Of a DNA stretch of 64,000 nucleotides, positions 8,020 through 16,646 are shown one piece after another (within the stretch, counting starts at the first letter, position 1; each line of letters begins with the position of its first letter). The DNA is taken from the NCBI RefSeq assembly GCF_965205175.1, contig NZ_OZ242038.1:1798001-1862000 (forward strand), in the 5' to 3' direction. The DNA comes from Poriferisodalis sp965205175. Lineage in GTDB: Bacteria; Actinomycetota; Acidimicrobiia; Acidimicrobiales; Poriferisodalaceae. Both the position numbers and the translations under genes were made by a program. Under the pieces are notes generated by a model. That model ran no database searches and had not been told where the DNA came from. It saw nothing but the letters and a program-made list of their open reading frames with translations.

Positions 8020-8832
8020 ATGCGCGAGACGCTGAGGGGTGTCGAGGACATCTTCGACGAGCGCGGTCCCACCGACGCAACGGCGACGTTCGAGCGCCTC
8101 TGGTCGATCACCGGCGAGCTGATGGCCAAGATCGAGGCGCGCTTCGATCTCGCCCGCGACCCCAGCACCGAAGACCTGGAGTCCTACCGCGGGCAAGCCG
8201 AGCACCCCTCGGGCCGCCTCGCCGCCTACACGGGCCCGGAGATGGACTGGCTGGTCCACTCGTGGATCGGCAACCCACCATTGGGCTTCACCAACATGCA
8301 TGTCACCGCCTGGCTGGGCCCCCACATCGACGTGCCACACCTCGGCGTGGCGTGGGGGACGCTGCCCGATCTGTGGTTCTACATCGACTTCAATCCGCGG
8401 TCGGACCTGATGCTCGACACTGCCTCGCTGGACCGCTACTGGGGCCCGCTGAACGAGGAGTTCCTGGAGCTGCGCGCGGATGAGGGTCTTGCGCCGTTCA
8501 CTTCCAGGGCGCTCTACGTGCGCCAGGCCCTGAGCGAGGTGGCGGTCTGCTTCACCACCCCAGGGCGCACTCACGACGAGGCCCGGCTGGACCAAGTGCG
8601 CGAGCTGGCCCACCGGCGGGTCGACCGCTGGCTGGCGTGGGTGGACGAGGCCGAGCCGGTGCCGCCAGAACGGCGGGCACAGCTGGTGGCCGACGACTTG
8701 GCGCGCCGGCGCAACATCGCCGAGCGCGACCCCGCAAACGTGATGGCGGTGCGGTTCTTCGGCGAGGCGATGACCGACCGCCTGGTGCGGGCGCTCTGGG
8801 GCGGCGACCGGGTGCTGCCCCGGCCCGCGTGA
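8020..8832 (+). CDS. Red chlorophyll catabolite reductase-like protein (RCCR/bilin reductase fold), copy 1
   Basis: 270 residues, close to a mature plant RCCR. From memory of Arabidopsis RCCR, several blocks line up in order: DWLVHSWIGNPP with plant DFVIGSWIH; the VPHLG strand; FYIDFNPRSDLMLDTASLDRYW with LILDLPHRKDLVLNPDYLKEYY; FTSRALYVRQALSEVA with YVSPSLFVRSAFSPTA; and a C-terminal FFGEAMTDRLVRALWG with MFGEEVSSRVVHAIKEAFG. RCCR is a ferredoxin-dependent reductase of the open-chain chlorophyll product made by the Rieske enzyme PaO. Here a Rieske gene follows directly. The glutamate of the plant VVEL strand appears to be replaced, so the chemistry may differ. Family call is good, substrate unproven. 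Confidence 0.75.
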   Translation: MRETLRGVEDIFDERGPTDATATFERLWSITGELMAKIEARFDLARDPSTEDLESYRGQAEHPSGRLAAYTGPEMDWLVHSWIGNPPLGFTNMHVTAWLGPHIDVPHLGVAWGTLPDLWFYIDFNPRSDLMLDTASLDRYWGPLNEEFLELRADEGLAPFTSRALYVRQALSEVAVCFTTPGRTHDEARLDQVRELAHRRVDRWLAWVDEAEPVPPERRAQLVADDLARRRNIAERDPANVMAVRFFGEAMTDRLVRALWGGDRVLPRPA

Positions 8833-8917
8833 GGTCGGTGCAGCGCGCCGTGTTGCGGCGAGCGGCCGCCGAGCCAGCGAGCGCGACGTCGCTCGGTGCT
8901 TGCGGCCCCTGAACTGC

Positions 8918-8925
8918 GGAGGAGG
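8918..8925 (+). promoter_or_regulatory. Strong ribosome binding site fixing the Rieske gene start
   Basis: GGAGGAGG ends seven bases before GTG 8933, an ideal spacing. It shows that translation begins at this GTG rather than at the in-frame ATG 8900, which would place this sequence inside the gene and add an unlikely N-terminus. Confidence 0.8.
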
Positions 8926-8932
8926 TTCACAC

Positions 8933-10099
8933 GTGTTCATCAAGAACAACTGGTACGCCGTGGAGTTCGGCCACGAGGTGGCCGCCGGGCCGGTGTTGGC
9001 CCGAATCCACGGCCACGACCTGGTGCTGTGGCGCAGCACCGACGGCGCCGTCCACGCGCAGTCCGACCTGTGCGTCCACCGAGGCGGCTCGCTGGCCGGA
9101 GGCACGGTGGAGGGCGATTGCGTGCAGTGCCCCTACCACGGGTGGCGCTACGACGCCGACGGCGCATGCGTGCGGATCCCCGCGAACCGTTCCGGCGTGC
9201 CCATCCCCAAGAAGGCCCGCATCGACGCCTACCCGTGCGTGGAGCGCTACGGCTTCGTGTGGGTGTTCCTGGGCGATCTGCCGCCCGCCGAACGGCCGCC
9301 GCTGCCCGAGCTGGACGGACTTGAGGAGCACACCGATACCAAGGCCGCGGGCTACCGGCCGGTCTACGGGGACTTCACCTGGAACGCCAACTACGACCGG
9401 GTGCTGGAGAACGCCGTGGACATCGCCCACACCCCGTTCGTGCATTCTGGGTCGTTCGGCAACGCCGACGAGCCCGAGATTCAGGACTTCGACCTAGAGG
9501 AGCAGCGCAGCGACGGCCACTTGGTCTCGGTGCGGGCCACGGTGGACCTCAAGCCGCCTCGCCCGTCGGGCCTGTGGAAGTTCGTCTCCAAGAAGGACCG
9601 CCCGCTGGTCACCACCACCACCGGCTTCTACCCCCCCAATGTGTCGATGCTGATCGTGCGTCTGCCGATGGGAGAGATCCGCATCTTCACCGCAGCGGTG
9701 CCCCGCGACGAGGAGACCACCGTGTCGAAGTTCTGCATGCTGCGGACGTTCTTCACCGGAGGCTGGGCCGACAAGAACTCGATCCAGCGCACGATCAAGA
9801 TCTTCACCGAGGACCGCGCCAGCGTCGAGGGTCAGCGGCCCGAGCTGCTGCCGTTCGACCTGTCTGCGGAGCTGCACGTCAAGTCGGACTCCATCCAGCT
9901 CGCCTACCGCCGCTGGCGCCAGGAGCAGCTGGAGCGGGGCTGGGGGCTCGAATCGCTGAGCCAGGACGAGACCAGGCGCGCCGTAGCGGTGATCCCCTCG
10001 CCGCAGCGCGCCGCAGAGCCCGAGTTCGCCAAGGCCTGGGTGTTCCCCACCGTGGAGGAGGCACTGGCCGAGCGCGCTCCTGGTGAGGTGCGGGCGTGA
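8933..10099 (+). CDS. Rieske non-haem iron oxygenase, alpha-subunit type (PaO/VanA-like)
   Basis: 388 residues from GTG 8933. The Rieske [2Fe-2S] site is C47-x-H49 and C66-x2-H69 (LCVHRGGS then CPYHGW). The mononuclear iron site is D163, H166 and H171 in ENAVDIAHTPFVHSGSFG. This N-D-H-H pattern is shared by vanillate demethylase, pheophorbide a oxygenase and related enzymes. No C-terminal transmembrane segment like that of plant PaO is evident, so a soluble enzyme needing a separate reductase is likely; no reductase gene is seen nearby. The gene overlaps the second RCCR-like gene by 4 bp (GTGA). Tetrapyrrole ring opening or another oxidation of the same pathway is inferred from the neighbours. 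Confidence 0.9.
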   Translation: MFIKNNWYAVEFGHEVAAGPVLARIHGHDLVLWRSTDGAVHAQSDLCVHRGGSLAGGTVEGDCVQCPYHGWRYDADGACVRIPANRSGVPIPKKARIDAYPCVERYGFVWVFLGDLPPAERPPLPELDGLEEHTDTKAAGYRPVYGDFTWNANYDRVLENAVDIAHTPFVHSGSFGNADEPEIQDFDLEEQRSDGHLVSVRATVDLKPPRPSGLWKFVSKKDRPLVTTTTGFYPPNVSMLIVRLPMGEIRIFTAAVPRDEETTVSKFCMLRTFFTGGWADKNSIQRTIKIFTEDRASVEGQRPELLPFDLSAELHVKSDSIQLAYRRWRQEQLERGWGLESLSQDETRRAVAVIPSPQRAAEPEFAKAWVFPTVEEALAERAPGEVRA

Positions 10100-10830
10100 G
10101 CCTGTCGGCCGAGCTGTGCTTGGGCACGGTCGAGGCGATCAGCACGCGCTTGGACTTGCGCGAGGAGCGGTGCGAGCCCTTGGTCTCGGCCATTGACGGC
10201 TCGCCGGTGGGGACGCACCGCGTGCTGTCGCAGCCGGGCACCGCGGCGCTGGTGTACGTCGGCATGACCGTGGAGGCGTTCGGGCTGGACAGCCACATGT
10301 GCTTCGCGTTCGCCCCTTCCACCAGCGCAGTGCCGCACTTCACGGTGGATGCGGTGCTCGCAGGGCCGCACTACGCCTTCCACCTGGACCTGATTCCGCG
10401 CCTCGACCCCGGTGCCAACCTTGCCTACATCGACCACTGCTACGGCGCGCTCACCGAAATGCACGACGCTGCAGCCCAGATCGAAGGCCTGACGCCGGCG
10501 CATCTGTCGCCGCGGCAGTGGCAGCTGATGTCCGCGTGGATGCTGGCGCACCGAGCGGACGAGGCTGGCTTCCGTGCGGTGTTCCCGACGGTGGCCGCGT
10601 ACCGCGACCGCTGGCTGGAGCTGGTGACCGCCGGGGTGCCCGAGGAGGTGACCGACGGTGCCTCCGCCGACGACCTGGCGCGACGCGACGCCCGCAACCG
10701 AGCGGCCGTGTTCAACCCGCAGGTGGACCCGGTGTGGGCCCGAGTGGATCAGCTGCTCGGCGCCGAGGTGAGCGCCGGCATCCGCGCCAGTCTCACGACT
10801 GCCGCAGGTCACACAGGAGAGCGCACATGA
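10096..10830 (+). CDS. RCCR/bilin reductase-fold protein, copy 2 (divergent)
   Basis: 244 residues from a GTG overlapping the Rieske stop. It follows the same block order as copy 1: VPHFTVDAVLAGPHYAFHLDLIPRLD on the central strands, then YIDHCYGALTE, and a C-terminal helix region DDLARRDARNRAAVF leading to LLGAEVSAGIRASL, like plant ERRDKSFRRKS and FGEEVSSRVVHAI. Identity to copy 1 is low, so the two copies probably act on different intermediates or one is a partner subunit. Ferredoxin-dependent bilin reductases share this fold. Translational coupling to the Rieske gene suggests direct product hand-over. Family call is moderate. Confidence 0.65.
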   Translation: MSLSAELCLGTVEAISTRLDLREERCEPLVSAIDGSPVGTHRVLSQPGTAALVYVGMTVEAFGLDSHMCFAFAPSTSAVPHFTVDAVLAGPHYAFHLDLIPRLDPGANLAYIDHCYGALTEMHDAAAQIEGLTPAHLSPRQWQLMSAWMLAHRADEAGFRAVFPTVAAYRDRWLELVTAGVPEEVTDGASADDLARRDARNRAAVFNPQVDPVWARVDQLLGAEVSAGIRASLTTAAGHTGERT

Positions 10831-11783
10831 GCGAAACAGCCGCCGCCGAACCGCACGCCTCGGAATGGCAGCAGCGCATCACCGGCGAGTGGTACGGACT
10901 GCCGTCGGTGTTCGATGCCGACGGCAGCCACACCGGCTTCAACAAGGTCAGCCGCGCCAGCGTGTTCGCCGACGGCAAAGTCACCTACTGGATGCAGTGC
11001 AACTTCGCCAACAGCGGGCCGCTGCGCAACCGCTTCGAGATTCGCGACTTCGAGTTCGGAGTGGACGACCAAGGCGACGACCGCATCTACCAAGGGCCGG
11101 ACTTCCACGGCGCCGGCCACCCCTACGGTTCGCTGGTGGACTCGCATTACTACTCGCCGGGGTGGCGTGCGGATCTCAACACGCTGAATCAGATCCTGCC
11201 CGACGGGGTGACGCAGGTGTACTCCTCGCTGCTCTATGAGGGCCCAACGTTGTTCGCCGTGTTCAACGGGGTGTACCTCAACGCCCACGACTACGACACC
11301 AACCCCGACACCGCTGCGTGGATCGACGCTCACGTGGAGGCTGAACGCGAGCTGGGCCCGTGGCCCCACAGCGTGCCGGACCGCACCGGCGGCGCATGGG
11401 CAGGGGAGTGCGAGGTGTACGGGGCGGACCAGCACCAGCGGGGCACAGTGAGCGTCCGCCTGCGTCACGACCCGATCGACCTCGTGCGCACCAGCCAGAC
11501 GCTGGAGATGTCCGGGGTGGTGAACCGGCGGCTCAGCTACATCCGCACCCGCTCGCACGCCAACCGCTACACCTACGACGGCCCGAACCTGTGGGGCAAC
11601 GCCATCGCGTACGGACGGGCGCTGTACACCTCCCAGCACCACGCCTCCGAAGCGTTCAAGATCAAGGGTCGGGAGTTCGTCCTGGACCGCAACTACCAGA
11701 TGGCCGTGGTTTGGAAGCTGTACTGCGGCGACCGCATGACCGACATCGTCTTCGGCCCGCTGGCCTGGACCCCCGACGAGTAG
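10827..11783 (+). CDS. Two-domain lipocalin-like (DUF3598-like) protein
   Basis: 318 residues, overlapping the previous gene by 4 bp (ATGA). No signal peptide. The N-terminal half opens with ITGEWYGLPSVFDADG, the G-x-W start typical of calycin barrels. The C-terminal half opens again with GGAWAGECEVYGADQHQRG. That second motif is clearly related to WVGDAEVYGADGRYAG at the start of the 20.8-21.7 kb protein, so the plus and minus arms of the locus share paralogues. Calycin barrels bind small hydrophobic ligands such as pigments and bilins. A role as tetrapyrrole carrier or isomerase is inferred. It ends the plus-strand operon and converges on the amidase gene. Confidence 0.65.
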   Translation: MSETAAAEPHASEWQQRITGEWYGLPSVFDADGSHTGFNKVSRASVFADGKVTYWMQCNFANSGPLRNRFEIRDFEFGVDDQGDDRIYQGPDFHGAGHPYGSLVDSHYYSPGWRADLNTLNQILPDGVTQVYSSLLYEGPTLFAVFNGVYLNAHDYDTNPDTAAWIDAHVEAERELGPWPHSVPDRTGGAWAGECEVYGADQHQRGTVSVRLRHDPIDLVRTSQTLEMSGVVNRRLSYIRTRSHANRYTYDGPNLWGNAIAYGRALYTSQHHASEAFKIKGREFVLDRNYQMAVVWKLYCGDRMTDIVFGPLAWTPDE

Positions 11784-11847
11784 CGCCCTGAACGGCGTTG
11801 CGCGTCGCGCTGCACAGGATCCCAGCGACTCACAACCACGCTGAGGC

Positions 11848-13233
11848 TCAGCAGTCCGGGCCCGGCAGCGGTGCCGGGTGCGGCGGCACGGCGAGGTGAT
11901 GGCCGGTGCGCTGCTGGAACGCGTCGCCGACGGCCACGAGGGTCCGCTCCGAGAACGGCCGGCCGATCAGCTGGAACCCGACCGGCAGCCCGTCGCGTGA
12001 GAATCCGCCGGGCAGCGCAATGGCCGGCAGCCCGGTGCCGTTGACCGGGAAGGTGAACTGCGTGATGGCCGGGATCAGCGGCACGCCGTCGATCTCGGTG
12101 GCGCCGTGGGGCAGCGGCAGGTTCGGGTTGACCGGCGCGATGACCAGATCGGCGCCCTGATCCTCGAAGACGCCGAGCCAGGCCGCCTCCACCTGCCGGC
12201 GCCGGTCCTGGGCCGCTGCGAAGGCCGTTGCGCTGATGGCGGCGCCGTCGGCCAGGATGGCCCTCGGCGCCGGGCCGATCAGGTGCTCGGCGGTCTCGCG
12301 CAGCTCCGCCAGCAGAGCGGCGGACTCGGCGAACACGATCGTCGCGCCTGCCTCGAAGTGGTCTGCGGTGTTGGGCGCCGTGACGCTGCCGGCCGACCCG
12401 ACGACGCCCGTCAGCACCTCCAGAGCGTCCTCGAGCGCCGCCCGGACGTCGGGGTCGGTGTCGAAGCCCTCGTAGAACGTCTCATCGGGAATGCCGAGCC
12501 GCAGCGAACCGACCGGTCGAGCGTTCTTGAGCAGCGTGCGGGACGAGTAGGGGTCGCAGGGCGAGTGTCCGGCAATCGCCTCCAGCAGCAGGCCGCAATC
12601 GGCAGCGGTCCGTGCCATGGGCCCCACGGTGTCGTAGGTCCACGAGATGAGCTGCACGCCGTCACGGGGGACCAGCCCCCGCGTGGTCTTGACGGCCGTC
12701 GTGCCGCAGCAGTTGGAGGGGATGCGCACCGAGCCGCCGGTGTCGGTGCCGAGGGCGCCGAAGACCTGCCTCGATGCCAGCGCCGCGGCGTTCCCGCCCG
12801 AGGAGCCTCCCGTCATGCGCGAGAGATCCCACGGGTTGTACGACGCAGGGCAGGACACGCCGTAGGCCAGCTCGTGAGTGTTGGTCTTGCCGATGACGAC
12901 GGCGCCGGCTGCCCGCAGCCGCGTCACGACCGTCGCGTCGCGGTCGGGCACGAAGCCGCGCAGCGCCTCGCAGTTGGCCTCGGTGGCGACCCCCTCGGTC
13001 CAGAAGAGGTCCTTGAGCGCGATCGGCACGCCGTGCAGCGGGCCGATCGGCGCACGGGCGTCCAGCTCGGCGGCGGCAGCCAGCGCCGAGTTGCCCAGGA
13101 CGGCGCTGAAGGCATGCAGTTCGCCGTCGGTGGTCTCGATGCGCGCCAGGCACTCGGCGACGAGCTGCGATGCGGTCGCGGCGCCTGAGCGGACTGCCTG
13201 CGCCGCTTCGCTCAGGCTGAGGTGGATGTTCAT
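11848..13233 (-). CDS. Amidase signature family hydrolase
   Basis: 461 residues, typical size. The Ser-cisSer-Lys triad is visible: lysine in PIALKDLF, the glycine-serine core MTGGSSGGNAA, and the nucleophile serine in GTDTGGSVRIPS. These enzymes hydrolyse C-N bonds of amides and ureas in the cytosol. The start is ATG 13233, with AAGGAG eight bases upstream; the longer open frame to 13440 lacks support. It is the last gene of the minus-strand transporter operon, 100 bp after livF. The combination of an amide/urea-type binding protein and an amidase suggests the imported ligand carries an amide or lactam. Glutamyl-tRNA amidotransferase subunit A is unlikely, as no B or C subunit is present. 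Confidence 0.9.
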   Translation of the reverse strand: MNIHLSLSEAAQAVRSGAATASQLVAECLARIETTDGELHAFSAVLGNSALAAAAELDARAPIGPLHGVPIALKDLFWTEGVATEANCEALRGFVPDRDATVVTRLRAAGAVVIGKTNTHELAYGVSCPASYNPWDLSRMTGGSSGGNAAALASRQVFGALGTDTGGSVRIPSNCCGTTAVKTTRGLVPRDGVQLISWTYDTVGPMARTAADCGLLLEAIAGHSPCDPYSSRTLLKNARPVGSLRLGIPDETFYEGFDTDPDVRAALEDALEVLTGVVGSAGSVTAPNTADHFEAGATIVFAESAALLAELRETAEHLIGPAPRAILADGAAISATAFAAAQDRRRQVEAAWLGVFEDQGADLVIAPVNPNLPLPHGATEIDGVPLIPAITQFTFPVNGTGLPAIALPGGFSRDGLPVGFQLIGRPFSERTLVAVGDAFQQRTGHHLAVPPHPAPLPGPDC

Positions 13234-13333
13234 GTTTGCGTGGCTCCTTCGATGGCAGACTGACAGGTGACTGATGTGCCTGTGGCGGGCAACTGGCGGG
13301 GCACGTTCATCCGGCGAACCCGCGGCGCTCGGC

Positions 13334-14023
13334 TCACAGCGCGAGGCGCTCAGCGACGCGCCGGTGGATGCCAGGATCGGCCGCCGTGCCGGAGTCGACG
13401 ATCGCACCCTTCTCGACGACCACGAAGCGGTCCGCCACACGGGCAGCGAGCCCTAGGTGCTGCTCCACGAGCAGCACTCCCCGGCTGGACGAGCGGACCC
13501 GCTCGAGGTGCGAGCCGAGCCGGTCCACGTTTGCCGGCTGCAGCCCCTCGCTCGGCTCGTCCATGACCAGGACCGGCGCAGGCGTCGCCAGTGCGATCGC
13601 GGCGGCCAGCATCTTCTGCTCGCCGCCCGAGAGCGTCCCGGCGAGCTGGAGTTCGCGGCCCGTCAGCGAGTCGCCGAACGCTTCCAGCACGTCGCCGTGG
13701 CGGCCGGGGCCGAAGCCGTTGAGGCGCAGGTTGTCGCCGACGGAGACCGTGGCGAACACGCCCCGCTCTTGGTACGTGGCGCGCATGCCGAGCCGGACGC
13801 GCCGCGAGGGCGGGCTGTGCGTGACGTCGACTCCGTCGAGCGTGACCGACCCCGACGTCGCGGCGATCACACCCATGAGGGTCTTCACCAGGGTCGTCTT
13901 GCCCATGCCGTTGCGTCCCACCACGGCCACGATCTCGCCCCGCCCGACGGTCAGCGACATCTCGTCGAGCACCGTCGCGCCGCCGTATCCCGACCGCAGC
14001 CGGCGCACTTCAAGCACCGGCAT
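13334..14023 (-). CDS. livF: Branched-chain-type ABC importer ATPase (LivF-like)
   Basis: 229 residues. Walker A is GRNGMGKT (36-43), the signature is TLSGGEQKM and Walker B is VLVMDEPS followed by EGL, all intact. The short length and C-terminus ending in IHRRVAERLAL are typical of LivF. It powers import together with the LivM-LivG fusion. The gene overlaps that fusion by 14 bp, and the amidase follows. It sits on the cytoplasmic face of the membrane complex. The ligand is set by the binding protein at 16.6-18.1 kb, which is of the amide/urea subgroup, rather than being a true leucine system. Confidence 0.92.
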   Translation of the reverse strand: MPVLEVRRLRSGYGGATVLDEMSLTVGRGEIVAVVGRNGMGKTTLVKTLMGVIAATSGSVTLDGVDVTHSPPSRRVRLGMRATYQERGVFATVSVGDNLRLNGFGPGRHGDVLEAFGDSLTGRELQLAGTLSGGEQKMLAAAIALATPAPVLVMDEPSEGLQPANVDRLGSHLERVRSSSRGVLLVEQHLGLAARVADRFVVVEKGAIVDSGTAADPGIHRRVAERLAL

Positions 14024-15770
14024 CTCCCGCCCCGAGGTAGACGGCGCGCACCCGGGGGTCGGACTCCACTGCCTCCACCGTGCCGTCAGCGATCACACGG
14101 CCGCCGGCCAGTACCGTGACGCGATCGGCCACGGCCCGGATGAACGTCATGTCGTGCTCCACGATCACCACGGGCACGCCGAGTTCTGCGTGGAGGTCGC
14201 GCAGCAGCGCAGCGGCGCCGAGGCTCTCGGCGGCGGACATTCCGGCTGTGGGCTCGTCGAGCAGCAGCAGACGGCAACGGCCGGCCATGGCCATGGCGAT
14301 CTCCAGCCACTGCTGCTCGCCATGAGACAAGGTTCCGGCCGGCTCGTGTCGCCGATCCCCGAGGCCGGTTCGCTCGAGGATGCGGAGCGCGCCCGGACCG
14401 ATGTCCGCCGACCACGGCCGGCGCGCCAGCGACCACAGCGACCCGGTGCCGCCCCAGGCTGCGACGGCCAGGTTCTCGCCCACCGAGAGCGAGCCGACGA
14501 CCTGCGGGGCTTGGAATTTTCGGGCCACGCCGCCGCGGGCGAAACTCCAGGCCGGCCTGCCGGTGAAGTCCTCGCCGAAGACGGTGACCGTGCCGCCGGC
14601 ATGGGCCTGTTGTCCGCACAGAATGTCGAGCAGCGTGGTCTTGCCGGCTCCGTTCGGGCCGATCAGGCATCGCAGTTCGGCGCTGTCCATCTCCAGGTCC
14701 ACCGAGTCCAGCACGACGAAGGGGCCGAACGACTTGCCGAGGCCGTTCGCCGCCAGCACCGTGCTCCCTGCTGGGCGCCCGTCGTCGGGCCCGCGTTCGG
14801 TCAGCGCCGGTGCCCGCGCGGGCCGCGGCGGCCGTCCGCCCAGACGCAGCACCCAGGGCAACAGGCCCTCGGGCACCAGCAGCGTGCACGCCACGAAGAT
14901 GACCCCGGTGGTCAGCACCCAGTACTGGAGCCACGCGTCGGCGAGGGCCGCGGTGGCGAAATTCACCGCCAGCGTGCCGATCACCGGGCCGAGCACGGTG
15001 CCGCGGCCGCCGATCAGCGTCCACAGCACCACGTTGGTGGCGAGCGCGAACCCGAAGACGCCGGGCGACACGAAGCCGGTGCGGTGAACGTACAGCGCTC
15101 CGGCCACCCCGGCCACCGCCCCGCCCAGCGCATAGGCCCAGATCTTGACGGCGACCGTGTCGTAGCCCAGCGCCTCTATGCGCCGCTCGTTGTCCCGCAC
15201 GCCGATCAGCACTGCGCCCGCCGGGCGGGTCAGCAGTACCCCGACTGCTCCGATGACGGCAACAGCGAGGACGGTCACGGCGAGGTCCTGAGCCTGCTCG
15301 CTCAGCTCCCAGCCGGCGAAGTTCATGCGGGGGACGTCGGTGAGGCCGTTGAAGCCGCCGGTGACGGTGCGCCACTGCTCGGCGATCTGCTCGAAGGCCA
15401 GCGAGAGCATCAAGGTGAGCAGTCCCACCACCACCAGCGACAGCCGGCGCTTGAAGGCCGCTGTGCCGATTCCCGCCGCCAGCGCCATCCCCACCGCGGC
15501 GGACGCCACGATGGCCGGTGCCGACAGTTCCGGCGCGGCAGACGTGAGCCGCGCTGTGAGGTACGCCGCCGTGCCGAACGGCAACAGCTGGCCCAGCGAG
15601 AGGATGCCTGCGTAGCCCCAGACCAGGTCGAGGCTCACGGCGACGAGGGCAAGGCTCAAGAACAGCGAGAGCTGGCCGGACCGGTAGTCGCCCAGCAGCA
15701 CGCTGGCACCGGCGGCAGCGCCGAGTGCCAGCACGAAGCGGCCAGGCACGCTCCGGGCGACGCCGCTCAT
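14010..15770 (-). CDS. Fused ABC importer permease-ATPase (LivM-LivG)
   Basis: 586 residues: a LivM-type permease (about 1-325, hydrophobic, with RDNERRIEALGYD in the cytoplasmic loop) joined to a LivG-type ATPase (about 345-586). The ATPase has Walker A GPNGAGKTTLL, the signature TLSHGEQQWLEIA and Walker B LLLLDEPTAGMS. In most bacteria these are separate genes. ATG 15770 overlaps the livH stop by 4 bp. The open frame continues upstream of 15770 but that part is antisense-like and lacks permease features, so it was left out. Role: transmembrane channel half plus one motor subunit. Confidence 0.9.
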   Translation of the reverse strand: MSGVARSVPGRFVLALGAAAGASVLLGDYRSGQLSLFLSLALVAVSLDLVWGYAGILSLGQLLPFGTAAYLTARLTSAAPELSAPAIVASAAVGMALAAGIGTAAFKRRLSLVVVGLLTLMLSLAFEQIAEQWRTVTGGFNGLTDVPRMNFAGWELSEQAQDLAVTVLAVAVIGAVGVLLTRPAGAVLIGVRDNERRIEALGYDTVAVKIWAYALGGAVAGVAGALYVHRTGFVSPGVFGFALATNVVLWTLIGGRGTVLGPVIGTLAVNFATAALADAWLQYWVLTTGVIFVACTLLVPEGLLPWVLRLGGRPPRPARAPALTERGPDDGRPAGSTVLAANGLGKSFGPFVVLDSVDLEMDSAELRCLIGPNGAGKTTLLDILCGQQAHAGGTVTVFGEDFTGRPAWSFARGGVARKFQAPQVVGSLSVGENLAVAAWGGTGSLWSLARRPWSADIGPGALRILERTGLGDRRHEPAGTLSHGEQQWLEIAMAMAGRCRLLLLDEPTAGMSAAESLGAAALLRDLHAELGVPVVIVEHDMTFIRAVADRVTVLAGGRVIADGTVEAVESDPRVRAVYLGAGDAGA

Positions 15771-16621
15771 GCGTCCGCTCCCTGGACCGAGGTCCGACGG
15801 AACTGCAGCACCAGGACAGCCAGGGCGAGCGATGCGATCTGCGCGGCGACCGTGTCGAACCAGTGGATCACCGTCGTCTGGAGCGCGGCCAGGATCGCTG
15901 CGCCGGTCAGCACGCCCCAGCGGCGGCCGAACCCGCCGACGATCACCACCAAGAAGGCCCCCGGCAGGTAGGCCAGACCGAGGTTGGGCTCCACAGCGCC
16001 CAAGGGCGCCACCAGCGCACCAGCCACGCCGGCGGCGGCAGCGCCGATCGCGAAGGCCGCCACGTTGGCGACGCGGGTGCGGATGCCCGCCGACTCGGCC
16101 AGGTCCCGGTCGGCAACGATGGCGCGCACCGTGAGCCCCAGCCTGGAGCGGGTGAACGCCGCCAGCGTGGCCGCCACGACGACCAGCGCGATGACGATCA
16201 GCAGATAGCGGTAGGTGGGGTACAGCACGCCGAACGCCTCGGTCGCCCCGGGCACCGGGTTCGCCACGCTGCGGAAATCCTTCGTGAACAGCAGCTCGAC
16301 TGCCTGGCGCAGCACGATCGACAGCCCGAACGTCGCGAGGATGGCCAGCTCGGGCTGACGGTAGATGCGCCGGATCAGCGTCACCTCCACGGCCGCTCCC
16401 AGCGCGCCCACAACCGCTGCGGCAGCCGGCAGCGCCAGCCAGTGGGAGAGCCCGCTGTCGCCGACAACCCAAGCCACATAGGCGCCGATCATCACGAACT
16501 CGCCGTGAGCCAGGTTGATGACGCCCATCAGCCCGAAGACGATCCCCAGTCCCAATGCGACGATCGCCAGGATGGCCAGCAGGCCGAGGCCGTTCAGCGC
16601 TTCTCGGGTGAGCGTCTCCAT
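15767..16621 (-). CDS. livH: Branched-chain-type ABC importer permease (LivH-like)
   Basis: 284 residues with about eight hydrophobic segments. It has the LivH hallmark GLMGVINLAHGEFVMIGAYVA near the N-terminus and IVGGFGRRWGVLTGAAIL near the C-terminus. ATG 16621 follows the binding-protein gene by 25 bp, and the 3' end overlaps the LivM-LivG fusion by 4 bp. It pairs with LivM to form the channel. The longer frame back to 16696 overlaps the binding-protein gene and is not needed. Confidence 0.92.
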   Translation of the reverse strand: METLTREALNGLGLLAILAIVALGLGIVFGLMGVINLAHGEFVMIGAYVAWVVGDSGLSHWLALPAAAAVVGALGAAVEVTLIRRIYRQPELAILATFGLSIVLRQAVELLFTKDFRSVANPVPGATEAFGVLYPTYRYLLIVIALVVVAATLAAFTRSRLGLTVRAIVADRDLAESAGIRTRVANVAAFAIGAAAAGVAGALVAPLGAVEPNLGLAYLPGAFLVVIVGGFGRRWGVLTGAAILAALQTTVIHWFDTVAAQIASLALAVLVLQFRRTSVQGADA

Positions 16622-16646
16622 GCGGGCTGGCGCCGGCGGCGCCGGA

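Noticed and set aside
8900..8932. ATG 8900 as start of the Rieske gene
   Set aside because: The sequence GGAGGAGG before GTG 8933 would then be coding, and the extra residues do not resemble Rieske N-termini.
11838..11852. Terminator hairpin between convergent operon ends
   Set aside because: The stem GCTGA/TCAGC has only five pairs and overlaps the amidase stop; too weak to call.
13368..15971. An 867-codon open frame on the plus strand
   Set aside because: It is antisense to livF, LivM-LivG and livH, has low-complexity Arg/His/Gln-rich content, no family motif, and arises from high GC at third positions.
15771..16472. N-terminal extension of the LivM-LivG fusion
   Set aside because: The open frame continues upstream but overlaps livH in another frame and is Arg/Gly/Pro-rich without permease features.
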